Source: Cytophagales bacterium (GTDB lineage: Bacteria; Bacteroidota; Bacteroidia; Cytophagales; Spirosomataceae). Taken from it: a stretch of 64,000 bases of DNA. The notes under the pieces were generated by a model that saw only the letters and a list, made by a program, of their open reading frames with translations, had not been told where the DNA came from and ran no database searches. Shown here piece after piece: positions 25,792 to 34,601 of the stretch (position 1 is the first letter of the stretch; each line of letters begins with the position of its first letter). Position numbers and translations under genes: made by a program. The DNA lies in the NCBI GenBank assembly GCA_004292855.1, contig RDXN01000031.1:62001-126000 (forward strand), written 5' to 3'.

Positions 25792-26586
25792 ATGATTTTT
25801 AACACTTTGTTTTTCGTACGCATGTCCCTTTCAAACGTTCTTCTGGCTAGTGCCGCATCACTTATTCTTTTTTCAGGTACGGCTCAGGCTCAGGCTAAAA
25901 AACCCACCACTTCCAAACCGGCCACACGGCCCGCACCGCCCCGTCCGGCAGCTCCCGGTTTTGCTCTCCGCAACAACAATGATTCGTTGAGCTACAGTAT
26001 TGGTCTGAACATCGCTCAGAACATGAAACAGCAGGGCATGAACAATATCAACTCGGTTGTTCTGGCTAAAGGTATTGAGGATGCCATGAAGGATAAAACG
26101 ATGGCTATGACCCCCGAACAGGCTAACGCCGTTTTAGGTGCATACATGCAAAAGCAAATGGCTGTTCGGCAGGCCGAAAGCTCAAAAGCATCGGAAGGCA
26201 ACAAAAAAATTGGCGCAGCCTACCTGGCCGAAAACAAGGCGAAACCCGGCGTTGTTACTACCGCAAGTGGTTTGCAATACATTGCCGAAAAAGTGGGTAC
26301 GGGCGCAAAACCCACCACCTCCGACCGTGTGAAAGTGCATTACACGGGTCGGCTGATTGACGGTAAAGTGTTCGACAGTTCGGAGCAGCGCGGCACCCCT
26401 GCCGAGTTTGGTGTTACCGAGGTGATCCGGGGCTGGACCGAAGTATTACAGTTAATGACCGTTGGCTCACGTTACAAGGTGTTTATCCCTTCTGACCTGG
26501 CCTACGGTGATCGCGGTGCTGGTGCCGATATTGGCCCCGGTTCAACGCTCATTTTTGATGTGGAGTTGCTTGACATCGTTAAATAA
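25792..26586 (+). CDS. Exported FKBP-type peptidyl-prolyl isomerase (Mip-like)
   Basis: The 264-residue protein has a signal peptide ending GTAQA, a Pro/Ala/Thr-rich linker (KKPTTSKPATRPAPPRPA), an N-terminal FKBP dimerisation domain (SLSYSIGLNIAQNMKQQGM...), and a C-terminal FKBP domain (KVHYTGRLIDGKVFDSSEQRGTPAEFGV...GWTEVLQLMTVGSRYKVFIPSDLAYGDRGAG). It should catalyse proline isomerisation of proteins in the periplasm. The start is either ATG 25792 or ATG 25822; the first gives the leader a positively charged residue before the hydrophobic core. A protease gene follows seven bases later, forming an envelope protein quality-control pair. Confidence 0.93.
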   Translation: MIFNTLFFVRMSLSNVLLASAASLILFSGTAQAQAKKPTTSKPATRPAPPRPAAPGFALRNNNDSLSYSIGLNIAQNMKQQGMNNINSVVLAKGIEDAMKDKTMAMTPEQANAVLGAYMQKQMAVRQAESSKASEGNKKIGAAYLAENKAKPGVVTTASGLQYIAEKVGTGAKPTTSDRVKVHYTGRLIDGKVFDSSEQRGTPAEFGVTEVIRGWTEVLQLMTVGSRYKVFIPSDLAYGDRGAGADIGPGSTLIFDVELLDIVK

Positions 26587-26593
26587 TCAGCGA

Positions 26594-28696
26594 ATGAAAA
26601 AATACCTCATAACCTTATTGCCCGTGCTGATTCTGAGTATTCAGCCGGATTCGCCCTCTGCGGGTGCGCACAAGGGCGTGACTTACTCATTACCGGCCCC
26701 TGCCGACGATGATCTGAAGCCGACCGTGTCGCAGGAGAAGGTGGAACAGTTGGTAGCCAAGTTGCTCACCACCTACCACTACCGGAAGGTGCGGCTCAAC
26801 GACTCACTGTCGTCGAAGGTATGGGACAACTATCTGGAGCAAGTGGATCGGGGTAAAACGTATCTGCTTGCGTCCGATGTGGCCGCATTTGACAAGTACC
26901 GGACGCAGGTCGACGATGCGCTGGTAAACGGCGATCTGTCGGCAGGTTATGAGTTGTACAATGTGTTTCGGAAGCGGTACAAGGAGCGCAGTGCGTATGT
27001 TCAGGAGATACTGAAAAAGCCCTTCACATTCACCGAGGACGAGACCTACAACACAAGTCGGGAGAAAGCTCCCTGGGCCAAAGAAACCTCTGAGCTAAAC
27101 GAGATTTGGCGCAAGACGCTTAAAAATCAGGCTCTTGAGCTGAAGTTGGCGGGACAAAAAGACAGTGCCATTACGGCAACGCTGACCCAACGCTACAAAA
27201 ACCTCGACAAAGCTGTGGGCCGTGTTCGGAGCGACGATGTGTTCCAGATATACATGAACGCCTTTGCTGAGACACTCGACCCACACACGGTTTACTTCAA
27301 TCCGAGTAGTGCCGACCGCTTTAATCAGGACATGAGTCAGTCGCTGGAGGGTATTGGGGCAATGTTGCAGGAGGATGGTGAGTTCATTAAAATCTCGAGC
27401 GTTCTGCCCGGTGGTCCGGCGTTTAAGAGCAAGCAGCTTACGGCCAACGACAAGATTGTTGGTGTGGCGCAGGGCGACAACGGCCCGATGGTGAGCATCG
27501 TTGGTTACCGGGTCGACGATGCTGTAAAACTCATCAAAGGCCCCAAAGCGTCAGTGGTTCGTTTGCAGGTTCAGTCGGCGGATGCGTTGGCGAGTGCCCC
27601 TCCGAAGGAGGTTCGGATGGTACGCGAGAAAATCAAGCTTGAAGGAACACGCGCCAAAAAGGAAGTGCTTGAAATTACCGATAATGGTAAGTCGTATAGT
27701 ATTGGTGTGATCAATATTCCAGCTTTTTATCGTGATTTTGAAGGTGCCCGTAAGCGCGAAGAAAACTTTAGCAGCACCACTAACGACGTGAAGAAGCTGG
27801 TGGACTCGCTGAAAGCCCAAAAAGTAGATGGCATCGTAATTGACCTCCGCAACAACCCTGGTGGTGCGCTGACCGAAGCCATCGACCTGACAGGTCTGTT
27901 TATTCCCAAAGGCCCCGTAGTGCAGGTGCGCGAAGGCTCTGGCGAAACGGAAGTGTACAGTGATCAGAACCCTGGGGTTGCGTATGATGGACCCTTGGCG
28001 GTTTTAGTCAACTGGGGTAGCGCGTCGGCCTCCGAGATTTTTGCGGCTGCTATCCAGGACTACAAGCGGGGTATCATTGTAGGCGGTCAAACATTCGGTA
28101 AGGGCACCGTGCAGACACTGATCGACCTAAATCAATGGTTGCCCAAAGAACCCGATAAGGCGGGTCAGGTGAAAATGACCATCCAGAAATATTACCGCAT
28201 TAATGGCAACAGTGTGCAGCGTAAAGGCGTAACCCCCGATATCGAACTGCCATCGGGATATTCATCGGCAGAGTACGGCGAAAACTCACAACCCAGTGCT
28301 ATGCCCTGGGATCAGATTGCTTCGACGCAGTTCGATGTATCGAACTCGCTGGATGACAAGCTGTTGAGCCGTTTACGGAGCCGTTTCGATGATCGGTTGA
28401 AGTCGGATGTGGAGTTGAAAAAATTGGCACAGGAACTGGCCGATTTTAAGAAAGCGAAGGAAAATACCGTTGTGTCGTTGCAGGAGACCAAACGCCGGAA
28501 AGAGCGCGACGAAGCCGAGAAGAAGCGGGCCGCCCTGAAAAAGGAAGCCGCCGAAGACCCTGAGGACATCGACGAGACCGGCACTCCCACCACGGCTAAA
28601 GTCGATAAAGACAAGCCCAAGAAGAAGCCCAAAGACCTGTACCTGACCGAAACGGGTCGGATTTTGGCCAATTACATTGTGGCACGGAACAAGTAA
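26594..28696 (+). CDS. prc: Carboxy-terminal processing peptidase (tail-specific protease, Prc-like)
   Basis: This S41 protease of 700 residues has an N-terminal leader and the layout of E. coli Prc: a helical N-terminal domain, a PDZ domain (about 245-340), the S41 catalytic core, and a charged C-terminal domain. The core has IVIDLRNNPGGALTEA, the catalytic Ser in NWGSASASEIFAAA and the catalytic Lys in GGQTFGKGTVQTL. It degrades or trims periplasmic proteins from the C-terminus. The ATG at 26594 (MKKYLITLLP...) is chosen; the open frame upstream overlaps the FKBP gene. A Lys/Glu-rich segment lies near residues 630-680. A clear terminator follows. Confidence 0.93.
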   Translation: MKKYLITLLPVLILSIQPDSPSAGAHKGVTYSLPAPADDDLKPTVSQEKVEQLVAKLLTTYHYRKVRLNDSLSSKVWDNYLEQVDRGKTYLLASDVAAFDKYRTQVDDALVNGDLSAGYELYNVFRKRYKERSAYVQEILKKPFTFTEDETYNTSREKAPWAKETSELNEIWRKTLKNQALELKLAGQKDSAITATLTQRYKNLDKAVGRVRSDDVFQIYMNAFAETLDPHTVYFNPSSADRFNQDMSQSLEGIGAMLQEDGEFIKISSVLPGGPAFKSKQLTANDKIVGVAQGDNGPMVSIVGYRVDDAVKLIKGPKASVVRLQVQSADALASAPPKEVRMVREKIKLEGTRAKKEVLEITDNGKSYSIGVINIPAFYRDFEGARKREENFSSTTNDVKKLVDSLKAQKVDGIVIDLRNNPGGALTEAIDLTGLFIPKGPVVQVREGSGETEVYSDQNPGVAYDGPLAVLVNWGSASASEIFAAAIQDYKRGIIVGGQTFGKGTVQTLIDLNQWLPKEPDKAGQVKMTIQKYYRINGNSVQRKGVTPDIELPSGYSSAEYGENSQPSAMPWDQIASTQFDVSNSLDDKLLSRLRSRFDDRLKSDVELKKLAQELADFKKAKENTVVSLQETKRRKERDEAEKKRAALKKEAAEDPEDIDETGTPTTAKVDKDKPKKKPKDLYLTETGRILANYIVARNK

Positions 28697-28717
28697 AGTT
28701 GTTTTTGAGATTATTGG

Positions 28718-28749
28718 GCCCGGTTGCTGAACAGTGACCGGGCTTTTTT
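28718..28749 (+). terminator. Intrinsic terminator after prc
   Basis: GCCCGGT (28718-28724) pairs with ACCGGGC (28737-28743), followed by TTTTTT. Confidence 0.9.
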
Positions 28750-28846
28750 GTGCTATACAATCAATTTAATCGACTTACTATATAGTTTTTAGCCAGTGAT
28801 TTATATATTTACCTGTTGATCACCATGAACGATTATTTATCCGACC

Positions 28847-30214
28847 ATGAAACTCTTTTCCCTTTTTCTGCTTGCCAGTATTTGGTTATTGTTCGGAAGT
28901 TGTGAATCGCCGGATTCGTTCAAACCAATCACTGCATCGTATCCGCCATCGACAAATCCAATTTTCATACCAACAGCGCAGCCTAGGGTTTTGGGGTTTT
29001 CGTTAGTTGGTATCCCGCAGGAGAATATCGTTATAGATCATGAAAAGCGGGAAATTCAGGTAATAATCCCGATGGATATCACTACTGTTAGTTTTCCGGC
29101 TTCTGTAACTGTATCTGAGGGCGTTACGATTACGCCGGGACCCAGTTCAGTTGCTGTTCCCTATGTGTTTAATCTGGCATTAGGAGCCAGCCCAATAATT
29201 TTCTATAAACCTGCTGATCAATACGGCTCAACAGTTGGTCAGCCTTACGCCGTGAGACGTTTGGCAGCCGGGCCATTGGAAATTACCAGCCCACCATCAT
29301 CAATATCCGTTGACACCGGGTTTCCTACGCTGATTACTGTAAAGAATTATTTTGACGACGCGATGACAAGTGTCTCGGCAATCATTACGAATGAGCAAAC
29401 CGGACAGCAATTTACTGGTCATATATCACCCTGTACTGATTTTGCACCTCTTTTAGTGTGTCAAGGAGGTTCGGTTGGTTCTTTTCAGGTAAATTTTTAC
29501 GAGCCTATTGCCACCGGCCAATACAGGCTTGATATTCGTAAGCCAAACGGGCGGCAGGCGCGGGCCGAAGGGCTTGTTACCGTTCGGCGCGGTTTGCCTA
29601 GAGGTGGTGATGACCTTTGGAACCCGTCAAGCCCCGGTATGCAGAGCCGTATGTTCAAGGGGGCGAATCTTTTCGCAGAAGATCAGATTGAACTGAGGCT
29701 TAAAAATTTGAATGGAGACCAATACACGCTTAAGCCAAGCAGCTACGCTCCCGACGGCACATCAATGACAGTTAACATTCCTGCTGCAGTTAAGCCATCC
29801 CAATACACCACCCAGATGATTCGTAAAGGAGAACTTGTCGCGTCGTACGGCCGAATGGTGATTAGCTCGACTCGGTCACAACCAGCGTTTATTTGGTTCT
29901 CTGACCTCACGGTATTTCTCTCTCCTAACACGGCATTCGGTATAGACCGTGGCAAACGGCAAACGTTTTTTTACGTAAATTCTGGTGTAGGTAACGTTCG
30001 TTTGAAATTCACGCCCGTTGCCAATTCAACCAACCCTATTTTAATTGCTGTAAATACACCCAGTCAGTACATTAGTCATGGTTTTGGCTCACCTGATTTT
30101 ACCATCCCTTTAACCACCCCTCCCGGCCTCTACAGCATTGTTCTTCAACACATTCTACAAGACAGAAGCATTGTCGAAGGGGAACCCTTCGAGCGGCTTA
30201 TTGAGGTGCGTTAG
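28847..30214 (+). CDS. AT-richer lipoprotein with Ig-like/TIG-type repeats, unknown function
   Basis: The 455-residue product has a lipoprotein signal (LASIWLLFGSC, Cys at about 19). The mature part is beta-rich with no enzyme motif. It begins with a short domain of the kind found at the start of surface lipoproteins (FSLVGIPQENIVIDHEKREIQVIIPMDITTVSFPASVTVSEGVTITPG), followed by two or three Ig/TIG-like stretches. Its codons are clearly more AT-rich than the flanking prc and esterase genes. It is bracketed by terminators on both sides, so it is a stand-alone gene. Recent transfer is possible; function cannot be inferred. Confidence 0.75.
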   Translation: MKLFSLFLLASIWLLFGSCESPDSFKPITASYPPSTNPIFIPTAQPRVLGFSLVGIPQENIVIDHEKREIQVIIPMDITTVSFPASVTVSEGVTITPGPSSVAVPYVFNLALGASPIIFYKPADQYGSTVGQPYAVRRLAAGPLEITSPPSSISVDTGFPTLITVKNYFDDAMTSVSAIITNEQTGQQFTGHISPCTDFAPLLVCQGGSVGSFQVNFYEPIATGQYRLDIRKPNGRQARAEGLVTVRRGLPRGGDDLWNPSSPGMQSRMFKGANLFAEDQIELRLKNLNGDQYTLKPSSYAPDGTSMTVNIPAAVKPSQYTTQMIRKGELVASYGRMVISSTRSQPAFIWFSDLTVFLSPNTAFGIDRGKRQTFFYVNSGVGNVRLKFTPVANSTNPILIAVNTPSQYISHGFGSPDFTIPLTTPPGLYSIVLQHILQDRSIVEGEPFERLIEVR

Positions 30215-30241
30215 TTTACACCTCAAGATTAGCTTCCAGTT

Positions 30242-30276
30242 AAAAAGCCCGGTTGCCCCACGCAATCGGGCTTTTT
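30242..30276. terminator. Intrinsic terminator after the lipoprotein gene
   Basis: AAAAAGCCCG..TTGC (30242-30256) pairs with GCAATCGGGCTTTTT (30262-30276) with one mismatch; it can work in both directions. Confidence 0.9.
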
Positions 30277-30350
30277 AACTGGTACGGGGTAGTTAGATGC
30301 CACTCACAGCGGCTTTAGATAGCATGGCATACTGTTTCCTTGATACAAAA

Positions 30351-31982
30351 ATGATGAAAAACCCCATAGTAACTCTTGGCCTGGCCCTGTGCCTCACCCA
30401 ACCGCTGATGGCGCAACCCGATCTCTCGGCCAACATGCCCCGCGCAAAAACTGCCAACGGAACGCTGGAGGGCGTCACCGAAGCGAGTGGCGTCCGTGCA
30501 TTCAAAGGCGTTCCGTTTGCGGCTCCCCCCGTGGGTCAGTTTCGCTGGCGCGAACCCCAACCCGTGCAAAACTGGTCGGGCGTGCGCAAGGCCGACAGAT
30601 TTGGCCCCCGCGCTATGCAACGGGCCATTTTCGGCGATATGAATTTCCGCTCGAACGGTGTGAGCGAAGACTGTTTGTACCTGAACGTCTGGACCCCGGC
30701 TAAGTCAAGCAAAGAGAAACTGCCGGTTCTGGTTTATTTCTACGGGGGAGGCTACATGGCGGGCGATGGCTCGGAGCCGCGCTACGATGGCGAAAGTATG
30801 GCCAAGCGGGGCATTGTGGCCCTCACGGTCAACTATCGGCTGGGTTTGTTTGGCTTTATGGCCCATCCCGAACTCACCGCCGAGTCGCCTTTCAAAGCAT
30901 CGGGTAACTATGGGCTGCTCGACCAACAGGCGGCTTTGCGCTGGGTGCAGCAAAACATTGCGGCCTTCGGGGGCGACCCCAAGCGCGTGACCATTGCGGG
31001 CGAGTCGGCGGGGTCAACCTCGGTGAGCGGGCAAATGGCCTCGCCCAACTCCAAAAACCTGTTTGCAGCCGCCATTGCCGAAAGCGGTTCGCTGCTTGGA
31101 ACGCTCACGCCCGTAGCCCTAAGCGAAGCCGAAAAAATGGGTCAGAAATTCGGGGCCGATCTGGGCATGAACACCCTCGCCCAACTGCGGGCTATGAACG
31201 CCGATTCGTTACTTCAAACGACTGCCAAGCCAACCACCCCGCGCTTCTCGGTATGCGTCGATGGGAATTTCCTGCCTAAGTCGGCACTTGCTATTTTTAT
31301 GGCCGGTGAGCAGGCGCAGGTGCCGTTATTGGCGGGCTGGAACTCCGAGGAGATGACCGGACGGGCTATTTTGGGCAAAGACGGCCCCACTCCCGACAAC
31401 TACACCACCGTTGTTCGGAAGCTCTATCCCGAAAAAGCCGACGAGGTATTGAAACTGTATTCAGGCAAAACCGAAGATGAAATTATGCAGGCCGCTACAG
31501 ATTTGGCGGGCGACCGGTTCATTGGTTTCAGCACCTGGAAGCTCACCGATATGCAGGTTAAAACGGGGGGCGGCAAGCCCGTTTACCGGTACATGTATGC
31601 CCGCCCACGCCCGGCCATGACGCCCGAAATGGGCAACGCAACCGCTGGCCTTGCCGGGGGAGTCGTGCGGGATGCCAACGCGCCCAAAGCACCGCCCGCC
31701 AAAGGAGCCGTTCACTCGGCCGAGATTGAGTATGCCATGGGTAACCTCGCCACCAACACGGTCTATGCCTGGACACCTGACGATTACAAAGTATCGGCCT
31801 CAATGCAGGCCTATTTTGAGAACTTTATCAAGAAACACGACCCCAACGGCCCCGGCCTACCCAAATGGTCGCCTGTTCCGGCAACGGGACCGGCTCCGGT
31901 GATGCACATCGACGTAAATACCCGGCAGGAGACAGAGAAGACCCGTGAGCGGTACTTGTTTCTGGACGGGCAGTTTAAGTAA
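30351..31982 (+). CDS. Secreted carboxylesterase/lipase type B
   Basis: This 543-residue alpha/beta hydrolase has a signal peptide (MMKNPIVTLGLALCLTQPLMAQ) and the type-B carboxylesterase layout. The FKGVPFAAPPVGQFRWREP segment and SEDCLYLNVW come first, then the oxyanion loop YFYGGGYMAGDGS and the nucleophile elbow GESAGSTSVSGQM, where the usual second Gly is Ser. The catalytic Glu is probably in WNSEEMTG and the His in KGAVHSAEIEYAMG. It would hydrolyse carboxylic esters outside the cytoplasm; the substrate is unknown. The ATG pair at 30351/30354 precedes the leader. The stop codon lies in the terminator hairpin. Confidence 0.9.
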   Translation: MMKNPIVTLGLALCLTQPLMAQPDLSANMPRAKTANGTLEGVTEASGVRAFKGVPFAAPPVGQFRWREPQPVQNWSGVRKADRFGPRAMQRAIFGDMNFRSNGVSEDCLYLNVWTPAKSSKEKLPVLVYFYGGGYMAGDGSEPRYDGESMAKRGIVALTVNYRLGLFGFMAHPELTAESPFKASGNYGLLDQQAALRWVQQNIAAFGGDPKRVTIAGESAGSTSVSGQMASPNSKNLFAAAIAESGSLLGTLTPVALSEAEKMGQKFGADLGMNTLAQLRAMNADSLLQTTAKPTTPRFSVCVDGNFLPKSALAIFMAGEQAQVPLLAGWNSEEMTGRAILGKDGPTPDNYTTVVRKLYPEKADEVLKLYSGKTEDEIMQAATDLAGDRFIGFSTWKLTDMQVKTGGGKPVYRYMYARPRPAMTPEMGNATAGLAGGVVRDANAPKAPPAKGAVHSAEIEYAMGNLATNTVYAWTPDDYKVSASMQAYFENFIKKHDPNGPGLPKWSPVPATGPAPVMHIDVNTRQETEKTRERYLFLDGQFK

Positions 31983-32021
31983 AGCGAAAGCCCGGCCAAA
32001 TTGGTCGGGCTTTCGCTTTTT
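31981..32021 (+). terminator. Intrinsic terminator overlapping the esterase stop codon
   Basis: AAAGCGAAAGCCCG pairs with CGGGCTTTCGCTTT, followed by more T. The stem starts within the stop codon. It also faces the convergent sigma factor gene. Confidence 0.9.
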
Positions 32022-32053
32022 CAAGGGTTAACAGGAGTTTAGGAGATAATCAG

Positions 32054-32638
32054 TTATAAGCGCACGCGGTCAAGGGTAACATGTTTCTTCAAATTACTAA
32101 GAGCACCAAAAATGAGGTTGTAAACAGACTGAATGTTGATTTGCATCATCGACGAAATTTCTTCGTTGCTCATGTTCTGATAGAACCGCAGGTAAACGGC
32201 CTCGCGCTGACGACGGGGTAACCGCTCAATGGCTTTGCTCAAACACTCGTTAACGAATGAATCTTCTTCGTGGGCGATAATTGTCGCTTCGTATGAGGGG
32301 TCACAACCTGGGAGAAGGTCGGTTTGCACGTCCTCCTGGCTGCTGATTTTCTGCTCGGCAGTTAAATGCCGAACCAATTTCCGTTTGATGGACGCCATCA
32401 GATAATACCGAACCGAGGTGGTTGGTCCGATATTAGCCCGGTGCTTCCACAGTTCCACGAACAAGTCGTGGATACAATCCTTAATCAGCGGTCTGTCCTG
32501 CGCGAAGTGTGTACAATAATGGTACAGCACCTGGGCGTAATCTTTGTACAACTGAGCGAAAGCCGTTTCGCTACCACTGCGAAACTGGTTCCACAACTGC
32601 TCTTCGTCTTGGCCTGACTGAGTGCGATGGCGAGCCAT
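32054..32638 (-). CDS. ECF-type RNA polymerase sigma factor
   Basis: The 194-residue protein has sigma-70 region 2 (LWNQFRSGSETAFAQLYKDYAQVLYHYCTHFAQDRPLIKDCIHDLFVELW) and region 4 with a helix-turn-helix (LPRRQREAVYLRFYQNMSNEEISSMMQINIQSVYNLIFGAL). Such factors in Bacteroidota often sit next to a FecR-type anti-sigma gene and a susCD pair. Here neither is adjacent: the next gene upstream is adenine deaminase on the same strand. The nearest SusC/SusD genes start about 11 kb away. Its regulon cannot be read from the window. Confidence 0.92.
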   Translation of the reverse strand: MARHRTQSGQDEEQLWNQFRSGSETAFAQLYKDYAQVLYHYCTHFAQDRPLIKDCIHDLFVELWKHRANIGPTTSVRYYLMASIKRKLVRHLTAEQKISSQEDVQTDLLPGCDPSYEATIIAHEEDSFVNECLSKAIERLPRRQREAVYLRFYQNMSNEEISSMMQINIQSVYNLIFGALSNLKKHVTLDRVRL

Positions 32639-32741
32639 AAGGGTATGATAGGGGTTTTGGAGCGTCTGGAAATCGTGTAAACATAATCATAATGTTTTGA
32701 AGAATACAAGGAAAGTGAGCAAAAATTTGCAAAAAAAATGG

Positions 32742-34445
32742 TTACGGCACCGAAAGTTTGGTAAAAATGAACTGTTGGCCATCAAACAAGCCCTTATCGC
32801 TCAATTTTAACGAAGGAATTACCAGTAACGCCATGAACGAAAGCGTCATGAACGGAGCGGCCAATACGCTGCCTAACTCGGCCTTTGCGAACTGATCGAG
32901 CTGCGTGTATTGGCTTGCAATCTCATACCCATCGGCATCGCTCATGAGGCCGGCAACAGGTAATTTTAGTAAGCAGTGAGCAGTGGCAGTAGGCAGTTTA
33001 AGAGAGTTACTTTGCTCTTGTTTCACTGCCCACTGCTGCTGCCCACTGCTACTGCCCACTGCCGACAGGCCCCCCTTGGCTTCGATAATCAGGTTAACGG
33101 CCTGGCATATACTTTCGTCGTCGCAGCCCACCGCCGTAATATTGTGCGAGTCATGCCCCACCGACGAGGCAATGGCTCCCTGTTTTAAGCCAAAATTTTT
33201 GATGAACGCTACTGCCGGGGGGGCGTCGCTATACCGATTGACAACCACCAGTTTCAGAATATCGCGAACGGGGTCGGCCACAAGTTGACCGTCGCGCAGG
33301 GTGGGTTCGAGGTGAAGCTCGTTGGTGATGAGTTGGCCGTCGAGGGCTTCGATAACCCGGATGGTGCTCACGTCGCCCTCAGCTCGCACGATGAAGTCGG
33401 CGGGCTGTTTGGGGGAGCAATTGAACTGGTTGGGGTGTTCGCTACGGAGGTCGGGAATGAGGGTTTTGCCGTTCTCGGCCACCACCTGCCCGTTTATAAC
33501 CGTGTGCATGACCCGAAACCGATCCAAGTCGTTAATAACAATGAAATCGGCAGAGTCGCCCTCGCGGAGCAGGCCCACCGGCAAGCGGTAGTGCATCACG
33601 GGGTTCAGGCAAGCCGCCCGCAGCACATTCCAGATGTTGTGCCCTTTGTGAAGCGCACGAACAACCAACTGATCAATGTGACCCTCAGCCAGGGTGTCCG
33701 GGTGTTTATCGTCGGAGCAGAACATGACCCGGTCGGAGTAATACGTCAGCAGGGGGTGCAGAGCCTCGAAGTTGCGGGCCGCGCTCCCCTCCCGAATCAG
33801 GATACTCATGCCCCGTTGCACCTTGTCGAGGGCTTCCTCGTACGTAAAACACTCATGGTCGGTTTCGATGCCTGCATCAATGTAGCGTTGGGCATCATCG
33901 CCCCGCAGGCCGGGGGCATGTCCGTCGATAGGCTTATTAAAGGCTTTGGCGAGGGCAATTTTGGCCATCACGTCGGGGTCCTCATTCAGTACCCCCGGAT
34001 AGTTCATCATCTCGGCGAGGTAGCCAATGTCGCGCCGACCCAGCAAATCGCGCACGTCGCGGACACTGATGGTGGCCCCTGCGGTCTCGAACGGGGTGGC
34101 GGGTACGCACGAGGGTGCTCCAAAACAAAACTTAAACGGCACGCGGTTACCATCGGCAATCATGTAATCGACACCCGGAACGCCCAGTACGTTACCAATC
34201 TCGTGGGGGTCCGAAACGGTTGCCACCGTGCCATGTACCACCGCCAACCGCGCAAACTGAGCAGGTGTCAGCAGAGAGCTTTCGATGTGTACGTGGGCAT
34301 CAACAAACCCCGGCAACACATAGGGCGCACCGGGCCGCTCGTTGCCCATACGCTCGATGTGCGAAATACGCCCGTTTTCGATGTGTATGGAGCCGTAAAA
34401 AATACGTTGATCAAAAAGGTCAAGGATATTGGCGGTCAATGTCAT
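32742..34445 (-). CDS. ade: Adenine deaminase with an in-frame repeat insertion
   Basis: This metal-dependent amidohydrolase converts adenine to hypoxanthine in purine salvage. The 567 residues show the early PGFVDAHVHIESS metal motif, TVATVSDPHEIGNVLG, DGHAPGL, TDHECFTYEEA, SDDKHPDTL, and VGHDSHNITAVGCDDESI in the C-terminal domain. Around residues 462-492, between AKGGLSAV and LKLPVAGLMSD, lies a stretch rich in Ser, Gln and Thr encoded by an inverted repeat. Other adenine deaminases, as I recall them, have only a few residues there. The frame remains open, so the protein could still work. A promoter box is seen at 34519-34526. Confidence 0.93.
   Translation of the reverse strand: MTLTANILDLFDQRIFYGSIHIENGRISHIERMGNERPGAPYVLPGFVDAHVHIESSLLTPAQFARLAVVHGTVATVSDPHEIGNVLGVPGVDYMIADGNRVPFKFCFGAPSCVPATPFETAGATISVRDVRDLLGRRDIGYLAEMMNYPGVLNEDPDVMAKIALAKAFNKPIDGHAPGLRGDDAQRYIDAGIETDHECFTYEEALDKVQRGMSILIREGSAARNFEALHPLLTYYSDRVMFCSDDKHPDTLAEGHIDQLVVRALHKGHNIWNVLRAACLNPVMHYRLPVGLLREGDSADFIVINDLDRFRVMHTVINGQVVAENGKTLIPDLRSEHPNQFNCSPKQPADFIVRAEGDVSTIRVIEALDGQLITNELHLEPTLRDGQLVADPVRDILKLVVVNRYSDAPPAVAFIKNFGLKQGAIASSVGHDSHNITAVGCDDESICQAVNLIIEAKGGLSAVGSSSGQQQWAVKQEQSNSLKLPTATAHCLLKLPVAGLMSDADGYEIASQYTQLDQFAKAELGSVLAAPFMTLSFMALLVIPSLKLSDKGLFDGQQFIFTKLSVP
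32972..33062. repeat. Inverted repeat inside the adenine deaminase gene
   Basis: The left arm 32972-32997 is made of AGCAGTG/GGCAGT words and pairs with the right arm 33025-33062, which has five copies of CACTGC/CTACTGC. Pairing is imperfect, with one three-base bulge. The element is in frame within ade. Confidence 0.85.
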
Positions 34446-34518
34446 AGCTCAGGCACCAGTGAAGGACATGTTGTCCTATAAGAATAGGCCCGAAAATGGC
34501 TAAAGGTCAGCCATAAAC

Positions 34519-34526
34519 CAAACGTA
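34519..34526 (-). promoter_or_regulatory. Putative -7 box of ade
   Basis: On the minus strand it reads TACGTTTG, matching TAnnTTTG. The leader would be about 65 bases and includes a small hairpin (AGGACA/TGTCCT, 34463-34477). No purine riboswitch core is visible. Confidence 0.5.
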
Positions 34527-34601
34527 CCCCCAATTTTTGCGTCTTTGTCGGGGTATATGCGGTCAAATCTGGTCTTCTTTAGAAAACCATCTTGTTCTCG
34601 T

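Noticed and set aside
34463-34477. Hairpin in the ade leader as a purine riboswitch
   Set aside because: Only one small stem is present; the three-way junction and loop-loop residues of purine riboswitches are missing.
33285-34481. 398-codon plus-strand frame opposite ade
   Set aside because: The minus strand encodes the conserved metal motifs of adenine deaminase; the plus frame is a shadow.
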